Below, one piece after another: positions 1 through 10,999 of a stretch of DNA of 64,000 nucleotides. Source of the DNA: Imbricaverruca yamaguchii (Eukaryota > Arthropoda > Thecostraca > Neoverrucidae); assembly GCA_034440575.1 (NCBI GenBank), contig JAOTOL010001509.1:985001-1049000 (forward strand), in the 5' to 3' direction. The notes beneath the pieces are model-generated. The model saw only the letters and a program-made list of their open reading frames with translations, made no database searches and was not told the DNA's origin. Both the position numbers and the translations under genes were made by a program. Positions within the stretch are counted from its first letter, which is position 1. Every line of letters starts with the position of its first letter.

Positions 1-5
1 GCCTT

Positions 6-107
6 CAAGCATGTATGCAGAGCTCAATTGATCTCGGATGGGATGGTTCGCGCCTGCAAGCATGTTTGCAAAGCTCAATTGATCTCGGATGGGATGGTTC
101 GTCCGTT
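6..107. repeat. 51-bp tandem duplication at window start
   Basis: Two adjacent copies of a unit containing AGCTCAATTGATCTCGG lie 51 bp apart (motif starts at 21 and 72) and are nearly identical. The first copy may continue beyond the window edge. Open frames on both strands here follow from the repeat and show no domain. Confidence 0.85.
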
Positions 108-183
108 GCATTATTAAAAGCAGAAATATATGCGCCATATCTCCCCGATGCTGAACCCGACACACCGGAACACAGCCAGGCAT

Positions 184-520
184 GTTGCCTCTTCGCCATC
201 GGGGACAGATGGCAAGTGGAAGACGTACAACTGCGGTGCGAGCTTACAACACACACTTAGTCGTACAATGGCGGTACGCTGCCTTCGCTATCGGGAACAG
301 CTGACAAGTGGAGGATCTTATACAACTGCGGCGCGAGCTATATGGCAGCTATATGGCACGCTGCCTTTGCCATTGGGAGCAAATGGCAAGTGAAGGATGT
401 CACACAACTACGGAGCGAGCTAGGTGGTGCACTGCTTTCGCCATCGGGAACAGGTGGCAAGTGGAAGATGTCATACAACTCCTGCGCGAGCTATGTGGTA
501 CGTTGCCCGCGTGCGGTAAT
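184..520. repeat. degenerate tandem repeat, about 71-95 bp units
   Basis: A motif like TTCGCCATCGGGAACAG, followed by GGCAAGTGGAAGATG and GCGCGAGCTA, recurs at about 184, 279, 359 and 430, with a partial copy near 501. Spacing falls from 95 to 71 bp, so units have gained or lost sequence. Copies differ by several substitutions, which suggests an old array. Three overlapping open frames run through it without recognisable domains. Confidence 0.7.
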
Positions 521-707
521 GCCGCCGCAAACCCACATTTGAAACATTATGGAAAGTACTTCAGGATACATATTGCGACCAAAGTTGTTCGTTAATCGTG
601 CAATGAAAGGAGCAGCCATGGGTCGGATAAAATTGCAACTCGAAGGGCACCGCAGCAAAAGTTCAGAATTGTGACGGTCGGTCGGGCTAAGCCGAGTCGG
701 TCGGGCT

Positions 708-810
708 GCTTGCGGTCGACACGTAACAATTTTCATTCAGCCATGAAGTTAGAGAGACGGTTCTACGTGTATTCTTCTTTCCTGCTTTGCATGCCTGAGT
801 AGGACGGGCA
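708..810. repeat. direct repeat, copy 1 (about 103 bp)
   Basis: The segment starting TGCTTGCGGTCGACACG recurs at about 1542-1645 in the same orientation with only a few mismatches. The pair brackets about 730 bp that contain no coding evidence. It could be a segmental duplication, two insertions of one short element, or terminal repeats of a small non-autonomous element. Confidence 0.85.
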
Positions 811-1153
811 GCCCGGATGCACCTTTGCGCCGTATCCACGGAAGTAGACTTGCGCAGGCTTCACCCTCGTTTGTAGCCATATATGCGGGACTAGACTCAC
901 TCGGACCTCGCCCATGTTCGTGATAAGTTTATACAAAAGTATCGTCCGAATATTAAAGAAACATGGAATATTCCTTGTAATAGAAGCCAATGATATGTGA
1001 TTGGAAAGAAAAGAACATGACACATTTGTGTGACAAAGTCATACAAATATGGCCAGCAGTGCCTTGTCCAGCTCATGATGGGAAATAACAAACTCAATCC
1101 ATACCATTTGATCAATGACATTGTCTCTTCAGTCGCTGAAATTCTCCCAGATA

Positions 1154-1187
1154 TTCTTGTAAGAAAGATTTTTCTTTCTTACAAGAA
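1154..1187. repeat. perfect hairpin, 15-bp arms, 4-nt loop
   Basis: The left arm TTCTTGTAAGAAAGA is the exact reverse complement of the right arm TCTTTCTTACAAGAA, separated by TTTT. A pyrimidine tract follows. No promoter or gene is next to it. Confidence 0.85.
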
Positions 1188-1448
1188 AATCTTCTTTTTT
1201 TTCTTTTTCTTTCTTCTTTCATGATTAAGAAAAATCATGAAATTCTGAAATTTTGTCAACTTTCTACGCCTTAGCTATGGACAGGTTTCATCGTTACCAT
1301 TCCAGGCATCGATAGCAGCTACTTTGTATTCATGAGCGCCATGATGGTACACACGCCGACCGAACGAATTGTTCTGGGAACGCTTACCATTGAAGGCCAC
1401 TGAAAATGTAGACTGTGCCACTTCACAGCCATTATTGACTGCGCAGTC

Positions 1449-1478
1449 AAAGTGAATGGCCGCACGGCCATTCACTTT
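1449..1478. repeat. perfect hairpin, 14-bp arms, 2-nt loop
   Basis: AAAGTGAATGGCCG and CGGCCATTCACTTT are exact reverse complements around CA. A 2-nt loop is too tight for a functional RNA stem-loop. It is more typical of a template-switch or quasipalindrome-correction scar. Confidence 0.85.
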
Positions 1479-1541
1479 ACTTCATTTCACGTGATAACTT
1501 AAAAGGATGACCACTAGCCAGTGCTGAAGGGCATGAGGTCA

Positions 1542-1645
1542 TGCTTGCGGTCGACACGTAACCATTTTCATTCAGCCATGAAGTTAGAGAGACGGTTCTA
1601 CGTGTATTCTTCCTTCCTGCTTTGCATGTCTGAGTAGGACAGACA
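1542..1645. repeat. direct repeat, copy 2 (about 103 bp)
   Basis: Near-identical to 708-810 in the same orientation. The match includes CATTCAGCCATGAAGTTAG and the closing CTGAGTAGGACAG. Sequence before and after the two copies differs, so the duplication boundaries are sharp. Confidence 0.85.
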
Positions 1646-1894
1646 CCATTGACAATTCAGTGAGCGGGCTACCATTAGACTTTGTCGACAAGCAACAGTT
1701 TATCGCTTCATAAAGTTCGGATTTCAGCGACACAGAACGCACCAAAGGTGCTGGAAGAAGAGTGGCTACAATACTGGAATAATTAACTTAAAGAGCAAAC
1801 AATTGAAATTTGTAATTATTTATTGAAATGATATTCAAGGTTGTTTACCGACGTTTCGACTGTGCCGTTTTCATCGGGAACAATTACTGGTAGC

Positions 1895-1987
1895 ATGACA
1901 CACACACACACACGCACACATACACGCTCGCGCACACGCACACGCACGGGCACACGCACACGCACACGCACGCACACGCGCAGCACG
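1895..1987. repeat. (CA)n / CACACG-rich microsatellite
   Basis: A CA dinucleotide tract grades into CGCACACG-type variants. The open frames across it (His/Thr/Arg-rich on +, Cys/Val/Ala-rich on -) are low-complexity artefacts. Confidence 0.9.
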
Positions 1988-2046
1988 AGCACGCATACGC
2001 AATCCAGCCGACATCACCATACGGTGGCAGGCTGACAAACCCAACG

Positions 2047-2081
2047 ACACACACACCGTATGTGTCGTACGGTGTGTGTGT
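2047..2081. repeat. inverted repeat, 14-bp arms, 7-nt loop
   Basis: ACACACACACCGTA pairs with TACGGTGTGTGTGT around TGTGTCG. The segment just upstream (about 2004-2056, CATCACCATACGGTGGCAGG) recurs in diverged form near 23006-23062, so this belongs to a dispersed repeat. Confidence 0.75.
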
Positions 2082-2089
2082 GTGTGTCT

Positions 2090-4480
2090 TAGCGAGTATT
2101 GCCTCCGTTGAAGGCAACACAATTAAAACGTTGGGAAACATTCTTGAGTGCCAGTTTTAAAAATAAATTGGCATTTAATTGACTCATACTGTTCCATCAC
2201 TCCACTATTGTAACCAGTCTAACACTTAACTCGTTCCTTGCTCTTTATGGTGTATCAACAACCGTGGTCATGGAGCACCATTGTAACCACAGTGAGGGAT
2301 GGCTCATGTCAGCAAATCCCTCTCTAGTTCTGAAAGAATGCAAAGAGGCCTGGTGCGACACTTCTGGGGTTTCCAAACAAAACGCGCTAGAGACAAAACA
2401 AAACCTCGTGTGTGGGGCGGGACAATATATCGACATTGACACCAGCTTTGTTATACCTGGGAGCCATAGGCGATCCTCTAGGTCAAGACAAGGGTAAAAA
2501 ATCTCCAAAAATCGTGACTTTCACAAATTGATCGCAAATAACTCATGCCCCAGAGGGTACAGCATATTATAGGCGTAGTTGAACGGTTCGGAAGCTATTT
2601 ACGAAAAACCTTAGTGAGTTCCATCATCTCCATCCCTTCACTGGCGAGGGTTAAAATGTGTTTTAAAACGAATACTATCTAACTTACTCTTACATTAGAT
2701 AATTTTAATTAATATCATTTCAAATATTAATGCAATCCGACCATCCGCCAACATTCTTCCGGAAACCACATTCAGTCGTTCGAAGACGCAACATAAAGTA
2801 TCCTTGCATGACATATTTTAGATTGCAGCATAAACTGACAGCATACACAATAGCAGGTGGCACCCGAAAATACACTTTGAGGACTTCCATTATAAATGAT
2901 GAAATACTTTGCGGGTGGTGTTGTCTATGATTCTCCAGATCGTTCCAATAGTGCGGTTGAAATTACGTCCGCACTGACGATGTTCTCTAGGCTGGCGTGT
3001 CGCGATTCGGCAGACTAGTAGAGTACTAGTTAAATCACTTCATACCGCAAGTGGTGTAATTCTGTTGGTGTACATCTGAATGTTGCTGAAGGATTACATG
3101 AAACCGCTATTTTCGCCCACACAGGCCATGATATTATACCTGATATGATACATGATACATGATATTATACAGCATATTATACGTCTAAGGCGAAAAATAC
3201 CAAAACGACCTCGGGTCTGAGAAGCATATTTTCCCGATCCTGTTGGGTAATGGTTTATGCCGTTCATGCTGCACTTCACGTTTATGCTGTTCATGCTGCA
3301 ACGCACCGCGTAACATCGCCTGGCGCTCCAGCTTTGAGCGATTGAATGCAGCTTGACGCAAACAAAATATATTTCTGGGTGGCCGGGCTTAGATTTAAAA
3401 CGGCACTTCGAATAAATAGCCAGCTGGGATGGCATCCGTCTTAAGACAATCTAAGATTCACAGAAACAAGCAACCAACACAAAGTTTGCTCTAAGCAGCC
3501 ATCTCGCAAAGTTTGCTTCAGAATAACAAAGCCACATGAATTAAGCAGAAATAGTGTACTTACTGTTGCAGGAAAACGTTACGTGATCAGGACAGTGTAG
3601 CACAGCTGACACCATGGAACAACCAGCTACCTCAGAATTAGGCTTCCTTTTGGCCAAGTGAGAATTGTCCTTGGATTCTGATTTGGCGCTTCTTCACATT
3701 TGAATGCTTTTCCATGTACCAGCATTTTGTAAAGATGTAAATAAGTGGTGAGGCGGGAAGGAATGACGGGCCCTGGCGGGGAGGAGATCGTGGTGGAGAA
3801 GAGTGTAGCATCATTGGAAAGTAAGTATGACCAACTAATAGCAGGCAAATTCAGATGGATCTAGGATGCATTTAAACCTTCGTTTTTAAGCATAATTCCC
3901 ACGGCCTGTGGCGCCACTCGGTAACGTCTCAACCAGCACAACGTCTGCGCAGCATCAACAGACCGAGACTAGCCAGCTGGCTGACGAAGTCCAAGATGAG
4001 TATGAATGATCTACAATGTATGGATGCACTTGGACTTAACGAAGAGATTCGTTCATAACGATCAACATTAAAGCAAAAAAAAAACTAAATATCACAGGAT
4101 CTGGAAAGAGAAATCGTATTCACATACAATTACATCACATATTGTATCGAAGCAGACTGTCCACAGTGCCACATGACCATGGCAGGGGACATTGCTGGAC
4201 GATGAGCAGCTCTCGGCTGTGGTCACACATTGCCTCGGGAAGCATAATCAACACCACGAGAATCATCCCCCGGCGAGGCACCACCTTTACGCCGTGGGGG
4301 GATTGAGTGCCCTTAGGACCCTGATTCTCAGAACATCAGTGAGCCGGCGAGGGACCAGACTAGGAGTGCCTCACTCGCCCTTCCGTCCATACGCTTCCAT
4401 TCCAATGCCCATCCTATTCCATCATCCATGTCCTTCACTTAGCCCTTCAACACCAATTATCCGCACTATGAGCAGATAGG
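2090..4480. other. no gene recognised
   Basis: Mixed unique-looking and repeat-like DNA. Short open frames (for example 2264-2497 and 3094-3435 on minus) lack domain signatures and biased codon use. There is a small local duplication around 3255-3300 (TTCATGCTGCA). The GC-rich part from about 4240 may be the start of the LINE that follows. Confidence 0.5.
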
Positions 4481-5044
4481 ATAACTTCCCCGGTCCTACC
4501 CACCAGCTCAGTTTTATCGGGATAGCCGCGCCCCCTCGGCCCGCCCACGGGGTTGACGGAGTCCTGGAGGTTGAGGTTCCCCTCGCACAGTGCTAGTTGT
4601 GACGGGGGACCAACACACCTCTTTGGTCCCGATATTCCGATATCCCGCGAAGCATCCCCGTAACGCCTCTATTTACGGACCGGACCGTTAGTGCCCGCCA
4701 AGGAGCCCCAGCTCTGGGACGCATAAGCCGCAACGCATCTCCGAGCGCACGAGCGACAACAATTTCCTATGTAACCGCTGCACCCTCACCGGCCCCTGGA
4801 AGCTCCGCACCTCCCCTCCTCCAACCATCTGAGACATCGCCCACCGTACCACCCATTCCATCACGTCTGGATGATTCCCGTGTTTGTACATCTACTGCCA
4901 GAGGCAGAAAGCGAACTCCAACATAGGAAGTTTTTCCTCTCCAACCGATAGAGGAACCCCTAGGGCGAGATCACGAGCTCAACCGGGACCATCCATGCAG
5001 ACGTGACTACGCAGTTAGTCACTCTATCATCTTAACACATTTTA

Positions 5045-6113
5045 GCCGAGTCCTACAACGATTTTACAACGTAACTGCCGAGGCCCAAAAACCTCCATTT
5101 CTGACCTTCTGACAGTTTTGAATCGACACAACCCGGAAGCCATTTGCCTCCAAGAAACCAAGCTGTCACCAGAGGACAATGTGAGGCGGAACCATTATAC
5201 TGTATACATAAAATCCGGAAACGTCTCCAACGGGGGCGTTCTACTCGCTGTCCACCATAGCATACCAGCACGAGAGCTTGCTATCCGAACCACTCTGCAG
5301 GCAGTTGCAGCGGAGGTGACTTTCAACCACAGGCGTATAAGTTTGTGCTTCCTGTATTTTCCCCCTGACATCGCTTTCCCCACTGCTGACTTCTAGCGGT
5401 AGCTGACTGAGCTTCCCCCACCAGCACTTCTTCTCGGTGATTTCAACGCCCACCACACTTCCTGGGGATGCATAAACATCAACACACGTGGTCGAATCTT
5501 CGAAGACTTAATCCTACAGGGATCACTCCGCCTCTTAAATTCAGGTGCACACATCCATCTTACTATGCCATCAGGCTGCACGTCAGCATCAGATTTGAGC
5601 TTGGCCAGCCCTCAACTGACCCAGGAATTTGAATGGTCAGTCGACGACGACTGCCACGGAAGCGACAACTTTCCGGTATGGCTAACCTTTCGAAGAAGCG
5701 CAGTTTTAGGCACGCGGGCGCCGCGCTGGAATTTTAAGAAAGCAGACTGGACTCGGTTTGAATCAGATGTACATGCTGTTGTTACTCGTGGCACTGGAAA
5801 TCGTTGCACCCACTTCGATTATTTTACAGTACGACTCCTCCAGTGTGCCCATACATGCATCCCACGCACTTCTGGTACCCTGTGCCGCATCCCGGTCCCC
5901 TGGTGGACCGACGACTGCGCGACGGCTATCCGCGCGCGCAAGAGGGCGCTCAAACTGTTCAGGAACCACAGTACTACCGAAAACATGCTAGGATTCAAAC
6001 AGGCCAGAGCTGTCGCCAGGCGTACGATGAGAGCAGCAAGAAGAATCCCCTGGAGAGAGTATGTAGAATGGGGAACCGTTTTACCCCCACTTCACAGGCC
6101 TGGGCTAGAATAA
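5045..6113 (+). pseudogene. LINE endonuclease domain (broken)
   Basis: In one frame it starts near NCRG, followed by EAICLQETKL (the conserved QET motif of APE-type endonucleases). It then meets in-frame stops around 5394-5402 and resumes with LLGDFNAHHTSWG and SDLSLASP. The final catalytic motif, normally SDH, reads SDN in GSDNFPVWL, so the catalytic histidine is gone. The usual post-endonuclease basic segment (RAARRIPWREYV) follows. Around 6065 the family pattern moves to another frame, seen as WARIKRISGQ at about 6100. Confidence 0.85.
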
Positions 6114-6340
6114 AACGTATATCTGGGCAGTTCTCTTCCAGTCCACTACTGGTGCTGCAGATTCAAGGCCGAACAATCGCTCACCAACTTGACGTGGCAA
6201 ACGAGATCGTCAATGCCCTAGCGGAGCGGAGTGAAGATAGCAAAGCCAACCACATATTTCTACAACATAAACGTAGGCGCGAGTTAAATCCTATCGACTT
6301 TTCTACCACAATATAACACCCTTATAATCAACAATTTACT

Positions 6341-7578
6341 TTGGCTGAACTGAAGCACGCAGTTAACACACTCAGATGTGTCTCGGAGGGACCGGATGCC
6401 ATACATAAAGACATGCACCTCCCTTCAAGTGCTATTGATGCACTATTGGTATGCTTTAATGACATATGGGGAAAAGGAAGCTTCCTGTGCACTTGGTGCG
6501 AGGCCAGAGTGATACCGATTTTGAAGCCTGGGGAAAGTGGTCTGGAAGCACTCTACTGCAGACCCATTTCGCTGGCATAGTCGCTTTGTAAATTGATGGA
6601 AACTGGTAAATGTGCGTTTAACATGGTTCTTAGAACAACAGGACTTCTTCTCAAATGCCCAGTGCGGTTTCCGGAAAAACCGATCCACAGTTGATCATGT
6701 TTTAGCTTTGGACACCGCTATCCGTGCTGGGTTTAAGGATCACAAGCACGTAGGTGCCGTGTTTTTCGACGTGGGGGCCGCCTGTGACACCGCCTGGCGT
6801 CACGGTATTCCGATGAAGTTGTGGGACTGTGCCGTTAGTGGACCCATGGAAATATTCATCAAAACCGTCTTAGGTAGTCGGTACTTCCGCGTCCGACTTG
6901 GTGACCAGTTATCAGGGAAATGCGTGCCTATGAACGGAGTTCCACAAGGAAGTGTGCTCAGTGTGTCCATGTTTGGAGTGCAAATCAATGATATTGGAAA
7001 GAGGCTACCAGGAAATATTGGACGCTCACTCCTTGTGGATGACCTGGCAATTTGGCTCTTCGCCTCTCGTACATCATCTTTGAACCGACAGTCACAGCTG
7101 GCCATACATCACCTAGAAGATTGGAGCTACCGAAACGGGCTTGGATTGTCCGCATAAAAAAATAGTCGCTGTACACTTTTGTCGCCGACGGTCGTACTCC
7201 TATGAACTGTCACTCCAACTATATGGAAAAACAATCCCGCTGCGACCTTCCACCAAGTTCCTCGGCGTCTCTCGCCATAACCGTTTGACATACGGTGACC
7301 ACCTTAAATATCTGCGTCAGCGCTGTTTCAAGGCTCTTAATATCATGACATACGTGGTTCGAACAACATACGGAGCAGACCGTGCAATGCTTTTACAGAT
7401 GAACCAACAGCTCATCCGCTCTAAGCTTGATTATTGTTGTTTTGTGTATGATGGCGCCAGCATCCCCAGAAAGCGCATACTTGATACGGTCCACAACACA
7501 GCCTTATGCATTGCAACCGGCGCATTCAGTGCTTCGCAAATAGCAAGCCTCCATTGGAAGCCTACGAGTCCCACCTGA
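6341..7578 (+). pseudogene. LINE reverse transcriptase (broken)
   Basis: RT landmarks appear in order but spread over three frames: EGPDAIH, RVIPILKPG and CRPISLA up to a stop at 6578-6580; then QCGFRKNRSTVDHV, AVFFDVGAACDTAW and NGVPQGSVLS; then LLVDDLAIW, which stands where FADD/YVDD normally sits. A frameshift near 7150 leads into VAVHFCRRR, KFLGV and RSKLDYCCFVYGA-like thumb and connection motifs. Both aspartates of the DD motif remain, but the frame breaks preclude an active enzyme. Confidence 0.9.
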
Positions 7579-7599
7579 TATTGATGCATGCTGAGCTCG

Positions 7600-8335
7600 G
7601 CCTTCGCTATGCGTGTAAACTGAGACAGTATCATCTGCACCCAGCACACGACGTGGTGTTTCCTCGTCGTCCATTGGTATTGTTACACGGAGGACGGAAG
7701 GCAACCTCTGAACCCTTCTGCGTGAGGATGCGTACACACATTCAAACAATTGGTATCCATATGCGTGTAATTCGTATTGCTAACCGATCGCAGATACCGC
7801 CTTGGGAATTGGTGTCACAAGCAGCAGACCTGGCTCTCTGCACGTCCAAGAAGGGTGATGTCCCCACGGAACTGTTCCGGCTAAATGCACTGGAGCGCTT
7901 AGCCACGTACGACGGACGCACCCTGATATACACAGACGGCACAAAAGGAACGCAGGGTGTAACATGCGCGTTGGTCACCGCATCCGTTACGAGGTCCTTC
8001 TCACTTCTGTCAAACGCATCCGTTTATACATCGTAACTGGGTGCGGTCCTCGAGGCGCTATGCTTCATTGAAGTTAATGAGTACTACTCATGTGTTGTCC
8101 TGTCAGATTCTTTAAGCAGCCTATCGGCACTGGAAAGTTTCAACCTTCAGGAACCTCTTCTGCGGGACATCTTATTCCGGCTCACCCTACTGAAACGAGG
8201 AGGGAGATTCGTTTCCTTCTGCGGAATCCCGAGCCACGTTGGCATTAGGGAAATGAACTCTCCGATGCAGCGGCTAAAAGAGCGGCACATAAACCATGCA
8301 CTCGCACCCTCCATCTTCTTTCACGGGATTGTTAG
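7600..8335 (+). pseudogene. LINE RNase H domain (broken)
   Basis: After GLRYACKLRQ the copy carries LIYTDGTKG (first catalytic Asp), then a stop at about 8034. AVLEALCFIE (catalytic Glu) and VVLSDSLSSL (Asp) follow, then PSHVGIR, where a 1-nt slip moves NELSDAAAKRA into another frame. All parts of an I-clade RNase H are recognisable, but no continuous frame exists. Confidence 0.85.
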
Positions 8336-8467
8336 CCATTGATCTCGGAGTACATGCATGAGAAATGGCAAAGCAGCTGGGATGCCCTAAGCACTGACAA
8401 ACTCCAATAAATCATACCACGAATAGGGTACTGGTCATCGTCTTCCAGAAAAGTAAAAGCGGAGGAT

Positions 8468-8710
8468 GTGGCGTCGGCACGACTCCGAATGGGATACACC
8501 TACACCACGCACTGTCATCTCCTCATAAATGAAGACAAGCCAGTATGTTTAAAATGCATTTTTCCACCAACAGTACATAACATTCTCACATGCCAGCACT
8601 ACGCAGCACTACGCACAGGAGAGAGTCCAGTACCGTGGAACCAACAGGACATTCCCCAGTCTCCTTGGAGACGACTCAGACTGCTCAGGAAAAATGTGTC
8701 GCTTCTTTAG
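8468..8710 (+). pseudogene. C-terminal Cys/His segment of the LINE ORF2
   Basis: ARLRMGYTYTTHCHLL is followed by PVCLKCIFPPTVHNILTCQHY. This gives the C-x2-C ... H-x4-C arrangement found after RNase H in I-clade LINEs. The frame ends at 8708-8710, close to the natural end of ORF2. About 150 bp of 3' UTR follow, containing TGGGCGCTAAGTGATCTGCC, a tail motif I associate with arthropod elements of this type. Confidence 0.75.
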
Positions 8711-8858
8711 GAAAATGGGATTTTTGATAATATATTCAGGTCAGTAAAAGCCAGTCACCCAATCATAACACTAAGACTTGGAACTGACTAAGTAGTTCGT
8801 TGTTCTGTTATGGGCGCTAAGTGATCTGCCATGGTCGATTTGCCCTAAAACCCTAAAC

Positions 8859-8995
<137 letters not shown>

Positions 8996-8999
8996 ATCA

Positions 9000-9568
9000 T
9001 CTCAAACACATTCCAATGAAATCCTACAAGAAACTTAACTTAATCCGTGCAAAGTAATAAATGGGACATGACATTGCCAAGTCAGTCTTTAACATTGCGA
9101 AAATTGGCATATTGCTACATATCAGCTACTGGCGGTACCAAGCACAGCCACGGGTGTGTGCACGGAGACGTCAAACGCGCGTGGCACGTCACACAGCCAG
9201 CGCAGAACGGCCGTGGCGTGATGATGATTAGTGAGTATCGCACGCAGACAAGCCAATAACGAGCATAAGGTAGCCGACGCAGAACAGCCGGAGCGTGTCT
9301 TATGAGCTGAGCATCGCACACAGACGGCAAGCCAATAACGAGCCGATGAAGCATAAAGCAGCCATGCCCACATTTTCTGGAAACAATCACGGCCGCATCG
9401 ACCGCAAATCGCGAACAGCCAGTCGCACGCCGGAGACAAGCGACAGACCGTCGGCGGCGCATCGGAGACGAGTAACACTGGGAAGAACAACACGAAAGAA
9501 CATCCGAAATAATACTTCTGAGAAGCGACGGGCAGAAGATGCAAAAGGGACGAGAAACGACTGCAGCC
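9000..9568. other. no gene recognised; GC-rich flank of minisatellite
   Basis: Increasingly GC-rich sequence with an internal near-repeat: AGCCAATAACGAGC occurs twice, around 9250 and 9330, each time near GAGTATCGCA/GAGCATCGCA. Open frames on both strands continue from the adjacent minisatellite and have no domain. Confidence 0.5.
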
Positions 9569-10122
9569 GACGGCACACCGGCCACTGGCGACAAACAGCC
9601 GACGGCACACCGAACATTGGTGGCAAACAGCCGACGGCACACCGAACATTGGCGACAAACAGTTGACGGCACACCGATCATTGGTGGCAAGCAGTCAACA
9701 TCACAATGGCCATTGGCGACAAACAGCCGACGGCACACCGAACATTGGTGGCAAACAGCCGACAGCACACCGGCCACTGGCGACAAACAGCCGACGGCAC
9801 ACCGGCCACTGGCGACAAACAGCCGACGGCACACCGAACATTGGTGGCAAACAGCCGACAGCACACCGGCCATTGGCGACAAACAGCCGACGGCACACCG
9901 AACATTGGTGGCAAACAGCCGACAGCACACCGGCCATTGGCGACAAACAGTCGACGGCACACCGAACATTGGTGGCAAACAGCCGACAGCACACCGGCCA
10001 TTGGCGACAAACAGTTGACGGCACACCGATCATTGGTGGCAAGCAGTCAACATCACAATGGCCATTGGCGACAAACAGCCGACAGCACACCGGCCATTGG
10101 CGACAAACAGCCGACGGCACAC
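9569..10122. repeat. 32-bp minisatellite, about 17 copies
   Basis: The motif GACGGCACAC recurs at 9569, 9601, 9633 and so on to 10113, exactly 17 periods of 32 bp with no net indel. Two main variants alternate over much of the array: one with CCATTGGCGACAAACAGCC, the other with GAACATTGGTGGCAAACAG. This gives a partial 64-bp higher-order unit. A rarer variant, with CAACATCACAATGGCC after GGCAAGCAGT, occurs near 9697 and 10049. Because 32 is not a multiple of 3 and the unit has few stops, several frames on both strands stay open (up to 303 codons). These should not be called genes. Confidence 0.95.
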
Positions 10123-10640
10123 GGGAAAAAGAAGCTACCAGCGTTTGGAAACACATCGACGAGGAGAGACAATGAGCCCGCGGCACACTGATGCTCACCA
10201 GCAAGCCGACTGGAACAGCATTCACCAGCAACACAATACGCTTCCGGCTGCACGACTGGGCGGCGGAAGTGTGCCGCCGCACCCCGGAGCCCAACTGGAG
10301 GATGGAGTGGCAACCAGGCCCACAGCTGGGCAGAGCCGAGTACCCGCCGGATTCGGATAAAAGGGTCGTGCCGAAAGAAAAAGAGAGAGAGAGAGAGGAG
10401 AGCGAAAAAACCTAGCTGACACCGTGCAGTATCCGCGCGAGCGCAACAGACGGTACCTGAACACACGCGACAGAAATGACTCCTACTTGACAGGCAATGG
10501 CTCCCGGATGGATGATGCACACCAGTGTCCGGACATATTGCCGGCTTGCTATTTGCGGGGCACACTGCACCGACCACACACTGCCCACCGGACACATCTG
10601 AGAGGCCAGACCGCGCCTGGACAGTTGGGTGCGTGGCCTG
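10123..10640. other. GC-rich spacer with (GA)n tract, no gene recognised
   Basis: Holds a purine run near 10376-10402 (AAAGAGAGAGAGAGAGGAG) and open frames without domains. The pyrimidine-rich complement looks like a splice-type tract, but nothing supports a minus-strand exon. Confidence 0.4.
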
Positions 10641-10862
10641 GTCACGGTTACCTGGACAGAGCGGGCACCTCCAGCGGAAGTGGCAGCAGCCGGAGCAGCA
10701 GCAGGCGCGGCGGGCCGTCATGGGCGCAGCGGCCGGCTGCCGGCCGACGCGGCGGACGGCCGGACCGTCACTGATCACGGCTCCGGCGGCGCCACACTCT
10801 CGACCCGCTCACATCGACCATAACCTTATCCCATACACGATAACAAAACCGGGACCCGATCG

Positions 10863-10996
10863 ATGGCGCCACCCCCGCACCGCGCCGCGCCCGCCCGGCG
10901 GCGGGGTCACGGCCCGGCGACGCCGGGCCAAGCGTCCGCGTCCCAGAGCATGGTGACACTGGCCACCAATGTCGGCCCCGTGGTCACAGGGAACAC
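10863..10996 (+). other. candidate first coding exon in a CpG-rich island
   Basis: Within a strongly CpG-rich stretch (about 10640-10980), an ATG at 10863 in context GATCGATGG opens 45 codons: MAPPPHRAAPARRRG near the start and MVTLATNVGPVVTGN near the end. The last part is close to a donor-like CAC/GTGAGG at 10997, which would leave phase 2. If unspliced, it stops at 10998-11000. The composition resembles the island that contains exon 1 of the LysM gene. I recognise no family and found no partner exon downstream, so this is a weak proposal. A CpG-rich non-coding promoter is equally possible. Confidence 0.2.
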
Positions 10997-10999
10997 GTG

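Larger units (their letters stand above)
4500..8858 (+). mobile_element. decayed I-clade (tick/jockey-like) non-LTR retrotransposon
   Basis: A LINE copy can be followed on the + strand. It has an apurinic-type endonuclease (from about 5045), reverse transcriptase (6340-7580), RNase H (7850-8330), a C-terminal Cys/His segment (8468-8710), then a 3' UTR ending in CCCTAAAACCCTAAACAC at about 8858. An RNase H after the RT is typical of the I group. The coding part is broken by several frameshifts and stops, so it is dead. The 5' limit is uncertain: 4500-5040 is GC-rich and Ser/Pro-rich in translation, which would suit a ruined ORF1, but I see no zinc knuckle there. Confidence 0.85.

Noticed and set aside
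9115..10294. Long open frames on both strands (up to 303 codons)
   Set aside because: They are produced by the 32-bp minisatellite, which has few stop codons in any phase. No domain lies outside the repeat.
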